Shown: positions 8,845-17,264 of the stretch, in pieces
How the letters are laid out: the number at the start of each line of letters is the position of its first letter
Position numbering within the stretch: position 1 is the stretch's first letter
Source: JADLGJ01 sp031423615
GTDB taxonomy: Bacteria > Omnitrophota > Gorgyraeia > Zapsychrales > JANLHA01
Direction of reading: 5' to 3'
Length of the DNA: 35,144 nucleotides
NCBI GenBank assembly: GCA_031423615.1
Contig: JANPFV010000028.1
Coordinates: 1-35,144, forward strand
The notes under the pieces: model-generated
Database searches by the model: none
The model's input: only the letters and a program-made list of their open reading frames with translations
Told to the model about the DNA's origin: nothing
Translations under genes and position numbers: made by a program

Positions 8845-9574
8845 AGACCCGCGGATCATTGCTATCATCCAGGCGAGAATGGGTTCACAACGCCTTCCTA
8901 AAAAGTCCATGATGCTTTTAGGAGGAAAGCCGCTCGTTGATCATGTTTTTGAACGGGTATTGGCGTCGCAGGGGATTTCAAAAGTTGTGGTGGCCATTCC
9001 GGAAACACCCGAAAATGAAATGATTGCGCAGCGAGCTGAGCGGTTAGGGGTCGCGATTTTCCGCGGAAGTGAAAATGATCTGGTCCGGCGGTATTATGAG
9101 GCGGCCTTGAGTTTTAAAGCGGACATTATCGTGCGGGTGTGCGCGGACAATCCGCTTATTGAACCCCGGGAGATCGACCGCATCATTAAAGCCTATTTTG
9201 AGCATAAGTATGATTTTGCTTCCAATGTCGGGCCTCTCATGGGCAATGATTATCCCGATGGACTGGGCGCGGAAGTGTTTAGCTTCGAGGCCCTGCGCTG
9301 GGTCCATGAAAACATGCACGAAGCCTATGTCCGCGAGCACGTGCACGAAAACTTTTACCGCAACCCAAACCGTTTTAAACTGGGAACGGTGATGTGTCCC
9401 CAGGAATTCGCTTTCCCCGACATAATTCTGGATATCAATACCAAAGAAGAGTATGATTTTATTTCCCAACTTTTTAATGATCTGCAAAAGCCGGGTGAGA
9501 TGATCGGCATCATGGAAATCATTCCGTGGTATCGCAAAAACGCGGATGTGTTACCTTTAACGTACAAACATTAG
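8834..9574 (+). CDS. SpsF-type cytidylyltransferase (acylneuraminate cytidylyltransferase-like)
   Basis: The 246-aa protein begins at 8834, overlapping the upstream gene by 11 bases; the earlier in-frame start at 8804 is less likely. The N-terminal nucleotide-binding signature IIQARMGSQRLPKKSM is that of SpsF and CMP-sugar transferases, which couple CTP to 3-deoxy-ulosonic acids. FRGSENDLVRRYYEAA and IIVRVCADNPLI are characteristic of the SpsF branch, with the Asp serving as the metal-binding residue by family. Most relatives have Gly-Lys after RLP; here it is Lys-Lys. Together with the NeuB-type synthase this would activate the nonulosonate as a CMP-sugar. SpsF itself is biochemically less well defined than NeuA, so the CMP-sugar assignment is family-based. 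Confidence 0.82.
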   Translation: MPNKDPRIIAIIQARMGSQRLPKKSMMLLGGKPLVDHVFERVLASQGISKVVVAIPETPENEMIAQRAERLGVAIFRGSENDLVRRYYEAALSFKADIIVRVCADNPLIEPREIDRIIKAYFEHKYDFASNVGPLMGNDYPDGLGAEVFSFEALRWVHENMHEAYVREHVHENFYRNPNRFKLGTVMCPQEFAFPDIILDINTKEEYDFISQLFNDLQKPGEMIGIMEIIPWYRKNADVLPLTYKH

Positions 9575-9586
9575 CCGAGACTTTTT

Positions 9587-10567
9587 ATGAAGAACGGAAA
9601 ACTCCACGATTATATTGCTTATGTCGACGGAAATTTTGTCTCCCAAACCCAAGCGAAGGTTTCGATTTACGACTCTGCTCTGATGTTTGGGGACATGGTT
9701 TTTGAAATGATGCGCACGTTTAACCACCAGTCTTTTCTTCTGGATGAACATTTAGAACGTCTTTATGCGGGCCTCAAATTTCTTAAAATTCCCGAGCCCA
9801 TGCCCCTGAGTCGCATGAAAGAAATTTATGATGAGACCATGGACAAGAATTCAGATTTCTTCGACGATAAAGAAGAAATGCGACCGCTTATCAATGTTTC
9901 ACGGGGAATTCTGCCCATTTATCAGGACGTTTATGGACATGCCCTTAAGCCGAACCTGATCATTTCAGTTTTTCCTTTACGGTGGACCATCGGTGCCACT
10001 TATCCTCATTATGTCAATGGGATCAGCATGTACGTCCCCAGCCAGCGGGCCATCCCGGCGGACCTTTTGGAACCGAAAGTCAAAAACCGGTCCCGCATGC
10101 ATTATCAACTAGCGAATCTGGAAATGCGTGAAATTGGTCCCCACGCCTGGGCGTTGCTGCTCGACACCGATGGATTTATTGCCGAAGGGACGGGGGCCAA
10201 TATTTTTCTCGTTAAAAAAGGCAAACTTTATACTCCTGAAGGCCGCAATATTCTGCGCGGAATCACGCGTGGGTATGTGATGGGTCTGGCCCAAGAGCTG
10301 GGAATTTCTTGCACAGAAAAAAATTTGAATATTTATGATATGTACCAGGCCGATGAAGCTTTTGTTACCAGTACGCCTTATTGCATCGTCCCGGTTACGA
10401 AAATAAATGGCGCGACCATTGGGACCGGCAAACCCGGGCCGCTGGTCAACACACTTTTGGAAACCTGGAACACAAAAGTGGGTATTGATATCGTCGGACA
10501 GGTCAAATATTATTCTGAAACCGGCACCCAATCGTCATCAAATCCATTTGTAGAATTGAAACGGTAA
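9587..10567 (+). CDS. class IV (fold-type IV) PLP-dependent aminotransferase
   Basis: The 326-aa protein is related to branched-chain and D-amino-acid aminotransferases (IlvE/Dat superfamily). The N-terminal AYVDGNFV and FGDMVFEMMRTF segments are typical, and the PLP Lys is probably K164 in EPKVKNRS. The C-terminal domain has LLLDTDGFIAEGTGANIFLV followed by LYTPEGRNILRGITR and EAFVTSTPYCIVPV, the usual cofactor-phosphate and substrate loops. The family exchanges amino groups between amino and 2-oxo acids and does not normally act on sugars. Its position between a cytidylyltransferase and an SDR is unusual. It could make an amino-acid or 2-oxo-acid substituent for the glycan, or simply be a metabolic passenger. 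The ribosome-binding site is weak. Confidence 0.85.
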   Translation: MKNGKLHDYIAYVDGNFVSQTQAKVSIYDSALMFGDMVFEMMRTFNHQSFLLDEHLERLYAGLKFLKIPEPMPLSRMKEIYDETMDKNSDFFDDKEEMRPLINVSRGILPIYQDVYGHALKPNLIISVFPLRWTIGATYPHYVNGISMYVPSQRAIPADLLEPKVKNRSRMHYQLANLEMREIGPHAWALLLDTDGFIAEGTGANIFLVKKGKLYTPEGRNILRGITRGYVMGLAQELGISCTEKNLNIYDMYQADEAFVTSTPYCIVPVTKINGATIGTGKPGPLVNTLLETWNTKVGIDIVGQVKYYSETGTQSSSNPFVELKR

Positions 10568-10628
10568 TTTTGTATTCCCAGATGATCGTTTTGTCCTTTT
10601 TGCGGTCCTTTAAAAGCCAAAGAATATT

Positions 10629-11429
10629 ATGAAAATTTTTGATCTTGCCGGAAAGACCATTCTCATCACGGGCGCAAACGGCTGGCTCGCCGGCGGTTTT
10701 ATCGAACCGTGTTTGTCATTTGGGGCCCAGGTCATTTTACTCGACAATAACCCAGCTATTAAAGAAAAGGCTGCTCAACTCTCCAAGAAATATCCTCTTC
10801 GCGTTGAAACCATTGTGGTTGATATGTTTGACCGTAAAACTTACCGGCGAACCTTGCAGGGCATGGCAAAAACAAAAAAGATCCACGGCATTATCAATAA
10901 TGCTTTCTCCTTCGGCAAATCCAATATTGAAACCGGAGGAGAAGGAGATTTTATGGCGTTGGATGATGAACAGTGGATGCGATCTTTCGAGTCCGGGGTC
11001 CTGTGGGCCGTCGAGACCGTGAAGCCGTTCTTGCCGGCTATGCGTAAAAATAAAGCTGGCTCAATTATTAACATATGTTCTATGTACGCTTTAATCGCGC
11101 CTCATCCTGCACTATACGCCGGATCGTTCCGAAAATATTTGAGCCAACCGGCGTATACAGCGGTCAAACACGGTTTGCTGGGTTGGACTAAATATATGGC
11201 CTCATTTCTGGGGCCCGATCAAGTCCGTTGCAATGCGATTGCCCCGGGCGCTTTTTCTAAACCCGGAACCGACGAGAAATTTATTAAGCGCCTCAAGGAC
11301 AGCATTCCCCTGCAATCCATTGGCCAACCCGCTGATCTCGCCGGTGCCGTCGTTTATCTTCTTTCCGACAGTTCTTCCTACATGACCGGTCAGTGTCTTA
11401 CAATTGACGGCGGCTGGACCGTGAGGTAA
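10629..11429 (+). CDS. short-chain dehydrogenase/reductase (SDR)
   Basis: The 266-aa protein is a classical SDR. The dinucleotide loop TGANGWLAGG at residues 15-24 has Ala where the last conserved Gly is usual. IINNAFSFGK replaces the usual NNAG, SIINICSMYAL provides the catalytic Ser, and PAYTAVKHGL gives the Tyr-x-x-x-Lys pair. RCNAIAPGAFSKPG and the C-terminal GQCLTIDGGWTV are standard. By family it oxidises or reduces a hydroxyl/keto group with NAD(P)H. In this cluster an amino- or keto-sugar intermediate is the likely substrate. An insertion of about 20 residues (YAGSFRKYLSQ) between the Ser and Tyr motifs is longer than in many SDRs. A 61-base gap precedes it, and the ribosome-binding site is poor. 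Confidence 0.87.
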   Translation: MKIFDLAGKTILITGANGWLAGGFIEPCLSFGAQVILLDNNPAIKEKAAQLSKKYPLRVETIVVDMFDRKTYRRTLQGMAKTKKIHGIINNAFSFGKSNIETGGEGDFMALDDEQWMRSFESGVLWAVETVKPFLPAMRKNKAGSIINICSMYALIAPHPALYAGSFRKYLSQPAYTAVKHGLLGWTKYMASFLGPDQVRCNAIAPGAFSKPGTDEKFIKRLKDSIPLQSIGQPADLAGAVVYLLSDSSSYMTGQCLTIDGGWTVR

Positions 11430-11477
11430 AAATGTCTCAGGACGAACTTCATGAAATGATCCAGCCATAACTTGACT

Positions 11478-13298
11478 ATGGCCACATCCCGAAATAACCC
11501 CCTCTTTTTTATCCACACCATTGATCCTCTCCTGTGGTTTTTAATGATGCTTTTTGTCCGGCCTTTTTTTCGTATTGTTTGCTTTCAGTATACTGGAGTC
11601 AGCGAAATCGGGTTTAAGCGTTTAGCGGTTGACGCACTGTCGGCGGAAGAATTTGAACAGTGTCAATTGGCGGGGTTGGAATTTGCTAAAGAAAACGATT
11701 TGGCCCGTCGATGTGCGGCCAGGGTAACAATCACCACGCGTGAGGTCGATCTCACAAATTATTTGGCTAAGGACATTCTGCGTTCCTATACGGAGCTTTT
11801 GCTTTCAGCGGCGATGATTCAAAAACTGCCGCAACCGGAGGGGATTTTTATTGTGGCTCGCCGGTTTCAGGGAAAGGACTTGCGTGATTTGATCGCGGGG
11901 TCATTCAGGAAAGCTAGCGGATTGCGTTATGGCTACGGCTGGCAGATTTTATTGGGCTGGCCGCAGATTTTGGGGCGGGTCTTCTTTTCTTTTTGTCGTT
12001 TTTGGGTTTATGTCGCCGTGGTTTTAATGAAGAAGAAAAAGACTTTGGGAATTTTACTGAAGGACAAGATTCTGGTCGTCGCTAATAATCCCGCGGAATT
12101 ACAGTCAGATTTGAACCATCGGCTATCTGCGGGATTCTTTGTCGACGGGACACGGATTAAAAAAGAAAATGTTATTTTTCTGGCGCGTCATGGCCTGGAA
12201 ACTGAAAAATGGCGCGCAGAAGGGTATTGCTCTTACAGTTTGATTGATCTCGCTACCTGGCCGGTGCACATCCAGACCATTTGCAAACTGGTCGCGATTT
12301 TTTTAAGCCGGCCATTTTTTTTTGTGGGTCTGATTGTTTATTTTCCGTCGCGGGTTATGTATTACTTGGTCTTAGGCGATATCCTGGTTGAAAAGCATCC
12401 AGCCGCGTTTCAGGCTCTGCTGTATGCGAATTCCGATATTGAGATCGAGCCGATTTTTTCCGCGTCGTTTTTAGCGCGAGAGATTCCCGTCGTACTTTTT
12501 TATTATTCCGCGAGTACTTTTCCCAATTTCCTGTGGGCCTACTTGCAAGCCGATTATATTTTTGTTTGGAACAACCGTATGGTAAGTTTTCTAAAGGGTC
12601 ATCCGCAGGGCGGAAATAAGAAATTCTTTATTTCCGGTCCGCTCATGCAGGTTGAGGACCAATTCCAGAAAATCACATTGGAAAATTTGCGCGCCGACCT
12701 TAACCTTCCCTGGAATGATCATAAAATAAATATTGGTATTTTTGATGTTGCGCCGATTGCCGCGGACCATTTGGAAGACCGGCGGTTTGTACAAAATCCT
12801 AAATTGACTCCGCAACTGTATAAAGATTTCTTATTTGATATTTTTTCTCTCGTGGATCAGTCCGCGAATGTGCAAATGATGCTCAAACCCAAGCGGTGGA
12901 CGCCTCGCCATGATATTGCACCGGAGATCCGAGATTTTTTTAAAAAGGACCGAAAAAACATTTTTCTGCTTCCGGCATCTTTAAACCCGCAGGTTGTGAT
13001 CCAGAGTTGTCATGCGGTCATCTGCTTTCCGTTTACTTCCGTCTTTTATGCGGCTTTACAAAAGGGCATTCCTGCGATTTTTTATTATCCGGTTCAGCAA
13101 GACCCGGGCTTGGAAAACAGAGGAGAGTTAGCGCCTTTTACTATTTATGGTAAAGAAAATTTAATAAAATGGTTCGCCGATTTTCGGGAGAACCGGATTT
13201 TATTGCCATCCTTGCCACAGATCGAAGACCTCTGCGGTGTCGGCCTCGGAATTTCGGTCCGGGAACGTTTTATTTCTCAATTAGCGAATATTTTATGA
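11478..13298 (+). CDS. polysaccharide biosynthesis PFTS-motif protein (second copy)
   Basis: The protein is about 606 aa from the ATG at 11478; a TTG two codons earlier is also possible, and neither has a good ribosome-binding site. The family motif is seen in CFPFTSVFYAALQKG (PFTS at residues 518-521), followed by IPAIFYYPVQQDPG, paralleling the copy at 1764-3788. Before it come VQMMLKPKRW and IFLLPASLNP, consistent with a GT-B-like C-terminal domain. Unlike copy one, it has several hydrophobic stretches (about residues 15-35, 150-175 and 265-300), suggesting tight membrane association. FVWNNRMVSFLKGHP resembles the middle region of capsule-type transferases. A glycosyltransferase or polymer-assembly role is inferred from the family and from the flippase immediately downstream, whose ATG overlaps this stop (ATGA). 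Confidence 0.65.
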   Translation: MATSRNNPLFFIHTIDPLLWFLMMLFVRPFFRIVCFQYTGVSEIGFKRLAVDALSAEEFEQCQLAGLEFAKENDLARRCAARVTITTREVDLTNYLAKDILRSYTELLLSAAMIQKLPQPEGIFIVARRFQGKDLRDLIAGSFRKASGLRYGYGWQILLGWPQILGRVFFSFCRFWVYVAVVLMKKKKTLGILLKDKILVVANNPAELQSDLNHRLSAGFFVDGTRIKKENVIFLARHGLETEKWRAEGYCSYSLIDLATWPVHIQTICKLVAIFLSRPFFFVGLIVYFPSRVMYYLVLGDILVEKHPAAFQALLYANSDIEIEPIFSASFLAREIPVVLFYYSASTFPNFLWAYLQADYIFVWNNRMVSFLKGHPQGGNKKFFISGPLMQVEDQFQKITLENLRADLNLPWNDHKINIGIFDVAPIAADHLEDRRFVQNPKLTPQLYKDFLFDIFSLVDQSANVQMMLKPKRWTPRHDIAPEIRDFFKKDRKNIFLLPASLNPQVVIQSCHAVICFPFTSVFYAALQKGIPAIFYYPVQQDPGLENRGELAPFTIYGKENLIKWFADFRENRILLPSLPQIEDLCGVGLGISVRERFISQLANIL

Positions 13299-14731
13299 AA
13301 GGAAAAAACCAACAGGTGCGGGCGGGATTTTTATATTTGTTTGCGACATTGGTGGACAGCGTTGTACCGTTTATCACCTTGCCCTTTTTTACCCGCGTTT
13401 TGTCAGCGACGGATTTTGGCGTCTTGGCTTTAGCACAGGTGTATGCGCTCATCGTTGGAGGTTTGGCAAATTTTGGTATGGCGACGGCTTATAATCGGAA
13501 TTATTTCGAATATGAGGGGGATAAAAAAAAGACTGGGGAACTCTTTTTTACGACAGTCGGGTTTGTTTGTGTTTTAAGTGCCTTCGCGATTTTTTTGACT
13601 TTCCTTTTTCAACATTCACTTTCCCGATGGGTCTTGCGTTTATCCGCTCACGGGCCGCTTCTTGTCTGGGCCTTGTCGGCGAATATTTTAATCAACTTGC
13701 GGTTATTCTTTTTGACTTATTTGCGCAATGTGGAGCGTCCTGCTCAATACGTCGCCAATGCTTTGCTATGGAGTGTTGTAAACTTTGGTCTTTCAATTTA
13801 TTTTGTGGTTTTTTTAAAGTTGGGGATACTGGGAATTTTTTATAGCCAGGTTCTGGCCTCTGGTCTTGTCCTGCTCGGATTGTCGGTGCAATTTTTACGC
13901 GAGCTTCCCTGGGGATGGAACACAAAATTACTTATTGAGGAATTGAAAATAGGCGGACCGGTTGTACCCATGGCTTTTTTTGGGGTGGTTAGTCATCATT
14001 TGGACAAATATCTTTTGGGACTTTTGGCCACGCTCGACGGGGTAGGGATTTACAGTGTGGGACAGAAAATAGCAATGGTGAATTTTGCCTTCATGACATC
14101 GTTGCAAAATGTTTTTTCCCCGCAAGTCTATAAAAAAATGTTTCAAAAGGCCGAGGGCCGTGAAAAAGAAATCGGGATTTATCTGGTGCCTTTTGCTTAT
14201 GCGGTGGGTTTTGTGGCTTTGCTGATCATTTCTTTTGCGGATAAAATTGTCCACGTCATGGCCGCGCCGTCTTTTGCTCCGGCCGCCGACATCGTGATTG
14301 TTTTAACTTTGTTTTACATGGTCCTTTTTTTTGCTAAGATCAATGGCGATCAATTGATCTTTGCAAAGAAAACACATTTGACGACGATGCTTTTGATCGG
14401 CGCGGCGATCCTAAATGTTCTGGTGAATGTTTTTTTCATTAAGATGTGGGGAGCTTTGGGCGCTGCGTGGGCCACCTTGCTGGCCAGAATGGTGTCTGGG
14501 ATCGTTATTTTTATTGTGGCCCAGCGGTTTTTCAAAATCAATTGGCAGGCCAGGCCCACGTTACTTATTTTTGGTTCGCTGTTTGTCTTGGCTTTCGGCT
14601 TGCTTATCCTCCGCGAACAATCTGTGGCGGGGGGTATTTTGTTGACTTATAAAATTCTTTCATTGGGATATTTTCTTTATCTGAGTCAATGGGTGGGGAT
14701 CGATTTTAAAAGTATTTTTATCCGCAAGTGA
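13295..14731 (+). CDS. Wzx-type lipid-linked oligosaccharide flippase
   Basis: The 478-aa integral membrane protein is almost entirely hydrophobic segments, about 12-14 helices. It starts at an ATGA overlap with the PFTS gene; a longer in-frame start at 13169 would add 42 residues encoded within that gene and is rejected. The N-terminus, GFLYLFATLVDSVVPFITLP then FFTRVLSATDFGVLAL, is the classic start of RfbX/Wzx polysaccharide transporters (MOP superfamily). They flip undecaprenyl-diphosphate-linked glycan units from the cytoplasmic to the periplasmic leaflet. A central loop with KMFQKAEGREKEIGIY and paired C-terminal helices match the family. It sits directly before uppP, so export and carrier recycling genes are adjacent. 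Family assignment is secure; the glycan handled is unknown. Confidence 0.92.
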   Translation: MKGKNQQVRAGFLYLFATLVDSVVPFITLPFFTRVLSATDFGVLALAQVYALIVGGLANFGMATAYNRNYFEYEGDKKKTGELFFTTVGFVCVLSAFAIFLTFLFQHSLSRWVLRLSAHGPLLVWALSANILINLRLFFLTYLRNVERPAQYVANALLWSVVNFGLSIYFVVFLKLGILGIFYSQVLASGLVLLGLSVQFLRELPWGWNTKLLIEELKIGGPVVPMAFFGVVSHHLDKYLLGLLATLDGVGIYSVGQKIAMVNFAFMTSLQNVFSPQVYKKMFQKAEGREKEIGIYLVPFAYAVGFVALLIISFADKIVHVMAAPSFAPAADIVIVLTLFYMVLFFAKINGDQLIFAKKTHLTTMLLIGAAILNVLVNVFFIKMWGALGAAWATLLARMVSGIVIFIVAQRFFKINWQARPTLLIFGSLFVLAFGLLILREQSVAGGILLTYKILSLGYFLYLSQWVGIDFKSIFIRK

Positions 14732-14754
14732 ATTAAAAATAAGAAAGGGATGTT

Positions 14755-15531
14755 ATGGATTTGCTGCAGGCGGCTATTTTGGGAGTTGTAGAGGGGATCA
14801 GTGAATTTCTCCCGATTTCTTCGACGGGGCATTTGATTTTGGCGGCCAAGGTTTTGGGGCTTCCTCCTAGTGAATTTGTTAAAAGTTTTGAGATCGCGAT
14901 TCAGCTGGGCGCTATCCTTTCGGTGGTTGTCCTCTATGGCCGGTCATTTTTAATCGATTTTAAAGTTTTGCAAAGAGTGGCCGTGGCTTTTTTCCCTACG
15001 GCGGTTCTGGGCTTAATTTTTTATAAGGTCATCAAAAAATTCTTGCTGGGCAACAGCATGGTCGTGGTCTGGTCGTTATTGTTAGGTGGGATTATTTTGA
15101 TCGTCTTTGAACTTCTGCACCGGGAAAAGCCGGAGGCGAGAGAGGATTTAAGGACGATGCCTTTTAAGACCGCTTTTTTGATAGGGGTGTTTCAATCCCT
15201 GGCCATGGTGCCGGGTGTTTCCCGTTCTGCGGCCACCATCATCGGAGGCTTGCTGATAGGTTTAAAAAGACGGACGATTGTGGAATTTTCTTTTTTGCTT
15301 GCGGTTCCGACGATGATGGCGGCGACGGGTCTGGACCTGTTAAAAAGCAGTCCGAGCTTTACACACTCCCAAGTTCTTTGTTTAGGGGTGGGTTTTATGG
15401 TTTCTTTCTTTGTGGCCCTTTTGAGTATCAAATTTCTCTTGCACTTTATTAAGAACCACAATTTTATTTCTTTTGGCATATATCGCGTTATCATGGCCGG
15501 CCTTTTTTTATTATTTGGGATGAAAGAATAA
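14755..15531 (+). CDS. uppP: undecaprenyl-diphosphate phosphatase (BacA/UppP)
   Basis: The 258-aa polytopic membrane protein is full length for the family. It removes a phosphate from undecaprenyl diphosphate, regenerating the carrier lipid for peptidoglycan and O-antigen-type polymers. Both active-site motifs are intact: the Glu-rich GVVEGISEFLPISSTGHL near residues 10-27, and the PGVSRSAATI motif with its catalytic Ser/Arg near residues 155-164. AAAGGGA precedes the ATG. The gene sits between the flippase and a carbohydrate-assembly protein, so it probably serves the glycan made by this cluster. Linkage to such loci is less usual, since uppP often stands alone. Confidence 0.96.
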   Translation: MDLLQAAILGVVEGISEFLPISSTGHLILAAKVLGLPPSEFVKSFEIAIQLGAILSVVVLYGRSFLIDFKVLQRVAVAFFPTAVLGLIFYKVIKKFLLGNSMVVVWSLLLGGIILIVFELLHREKPEAREDLRTMPFKTAFLIGVFQSLAMVPGVSRSAATIIGGLLIGLKRRTIVEFSFLLAVPTMMAATGLDLLKSSPSFTHSQVLCLGVGFMVSFFVALLSIKFLLHFIKNHNFISFGIYRVIMAGLFLLFGMKE

Positions 15532-15537
15532 GTTTTT

Positions 15538-17157
15538 ATGAACGATCCGCGAAAAGAGTTTCTTGAGGCGTATGTCTCGCTTGTGGGTCAGGTCAACCGT
15601 TCGTTGCACAGTCAGCCGTGGTGGGCCACAGATTTTTCGTCAAAGAATCGTTTTAACAGCCGCTTGCCGGAATTGGTTCAGAAATTCTTGGCGTTCATAG
15701 CGGCGCCTGACAGTCAGCCGGTCCCTTGGCAAATCCGGGCCTCGTTGAAAAAGGCGGGGAAGGATATTCCCGGAAACTCTGATTTCATCGGTCCCCTTAA
15801 AGAGAGTGTTCTGGAATTTTGCAAGCGCTTCATCGGCGGTGGATATCATTTTTTTCGCCTGCTGGGGCGTTATGTCCATTCTCATTTTATTCTCAGAAAG
15901 AAAATGGCCCCGGTTTTCTGCGACTCTCGGCCGGTTTATGTGATCAAAACTTTTGTTTATGAACATTCTTTTTCCCCAGATGGAAAATATCGTGATATTT
16001 TTTTTGGTCAACTGCCCGATTTTTTAAATGAAAAGGGAGAGAGGGTCATTTTTCTGGCCAATGTCCTGGGCAATTGGAACGTATGTTTGAAAAGGATCGC
16101 CGCCTGTCCCAATGCCGTGATTATTCCGGTGGATTATTTCGGTTCGGTGTCGTCTATTTTGGCTTCCGTATGGGTCAGCTGGTTTTACCGGCCTCAGATC
16201 AAAGAACCGGTCTATTTTTTAAAATATGAAATGAGTGATTTGATCAATGCCGAATTGGTCAGTTGTTCCGGTGCGATCCAGCCGTATCAATATTTGCATC
16301 ACGCGCAAACAAAAAACTTTCTGAAAAGGAATTCTGTTAAATATTTTCTGATGACGTATGAGAATAATCCTTGGGAAAAAATGTGCATCATGGCCTTGCG
16401 TCAAAGTTCCCCGCAAACGAAAATTTTGGGTTATCAGCACACGGTGACACCTCAGGCTTCCGTCAATATGTTTATCAGCGCCGAAGAAGAAAAAGTCATC
16501 CCCCAGCCGGATTGCGTTTTGACCGTCGGCGCCATTCCTAAGGAGATCATCGAAAGATACACGCAGATTTCGTCTTTGCCCCTTAAAGCGGCGTGTGCTT
16601 TGCGTTATGAAAATTTGTGGCGTCTGGCCCCTTTGCCACGCACCCGGACATTTAAAATCCTGTTGGGGCTGGAAGGGATTTTTGATGTTTACAAATTGGT
16701 CAATTATGTTTTTGAACAGCTGGAGGGAAACCCCAAGTACAAAATCGTTCTGCGCCCTCATCCGGTCCTGCCGGTCAGTGCCATAAGCCCCAAATTTGTT
16801 AAGAAGCTGGAGGACTTGCCTTTTGTAGAAATTTCTCGGGACCGTTCCGTCATTGCAGACATTGAACGGACGGACCTGACGATGTATTGGGGAAGCACTG
16901 TCAGTTTGGAATCTTTATGGATGGGAAAACCTGTCATCCATTTTGAGATGGATACGTTTTTGAGCTATGATCCGCTTTTTGACTGCCCCGATTTGAAATG
17001 GACCGTCAATCGCCGCCAGAAATTGACTGCGGTTTTAGAAGAAATTTACAGCCTTTCCGATGAAAATTTTTTTCTCGGCCGCGCAAAAGCTCAAGAATAT
17101 TTAAGAAAATATTTTTATCCCATCAATCCGCAAAATTTAGCTCCCTTTTTGACGTAA
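15538..17157 (+). CDS. surface carbohydrate biosynthesis protein (LIC13510-like), predicted GT-B transferase
   Basis: The 539-aa soluble-looking protein resembles the surface-carbohydrate family first noted in the Leptospira O-antigen locus. TYENNPWEKM followed by LGYQHTVTPQASVN in the middle, and LTVGAIPKEII, LRPHPVLPV, LTMYWGSTVSLESLWMGKPV and HFEMD towards the C-terminus, support this. The RPHP and GSTVSLE-x(4)-GKPV pattern is what the sugar-nucleotide-binding half of GT-B glycosyltransferases looks like. The N-terminal 110 residues are helical and less conserved. Biochemical function in the family is not established; I infer a glycosyltransferase or related polymer-assembly enzyme. It follows uppP by 6 bases and ends block 2, because the 107 bases after it contain a strong promoter-like sequence. 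Confidence 0.65.
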   Translation: MNDPRKEFLEAYVSLVGQVNRSLHSQPWWATDFSSKNRFNSRLPELVQKFLAFIAAPDSQPVPWQIRASLKKAGKDIPGNSDFIGPLKESVLEFCKRFIGGGYHFFRLLGRYVHSHFILRKKMAPVFCDSRPVYVIKTFVYEHSFSPDGKYRDIFFGQLPDFLNEKGERVIFLANVLGNWNVCLKRIAACPNAVIIPVDYFGSVSSILASVWVSWFYRPQIKEPVYFLKYEMSDLINAELVSCSGAIQPYQYLHHAQTKNFLKRNSVKYFLMTYENNPWEKMCIMALRQSSPQTKILGYQHTVTPQASVNMFISAEEEKVIPQPDCVLTVGAIPKEIIERYTQISSLPLKAACALRYENLWRLAPLPRTRTFKILLGLEGIFDVYKLVNYVFEQLEGNPKYKIVLRPHPVLPVSAISPKFVKKLEDLPFVEISRDRSVIADIERTDLTMYWGSTVSLESLWMGKPVIHFEMDTFLSYDPLFDCPDLKWTVNRRQKLTAVLEEIYSLSDENFFLGRAKAQEYLRKYFYPINPQNLAPFLT

Positions 17158-17197
17158 CTTCCGGCGAAAAAGAGGCCCAAAAGAGCCGATATTCAAT

Positions 17198-17226
17198 TTG
17201 ACTATTAAGGGCGGTTCTATTAGAAT
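17198..17226 (+). promoter_or_regulatory. near-consensus sigma70-type promoter
   Basis: TTGACT (17198-17203) and TAGAAT (17221-17226) each match five of six consensus bases and are separated by exactly 17 bases. A transcript would begin near 17233 and have a leader of about 30 bases before the ATG at 17265. No strong ribosome-binding site is visible in that T/A-rich leader. It is the best promoter-like sequence I found before the long gene string of block 3. Confidence 0.7.
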
Positions 17227-17264
17227 TGTCTAGCGTTATAACCCTTTTTTAAAATTTTTTATAT

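Noticed and set aside
11432..11470. Small 12-codon ORF between the SDR and the second PFTS gene
   Set aside because: It is very short, has no ribosome-binding site or recognisable sequence, and lies where a leader is expected.
13169..13294. Extended N-terminus for the flippase
   Set aside because: The extra 42 residues are encoded inside the preceding gene and are basic, not membrane-like. The ATGA start at 13295 begins the typical Wzx N-terminus.
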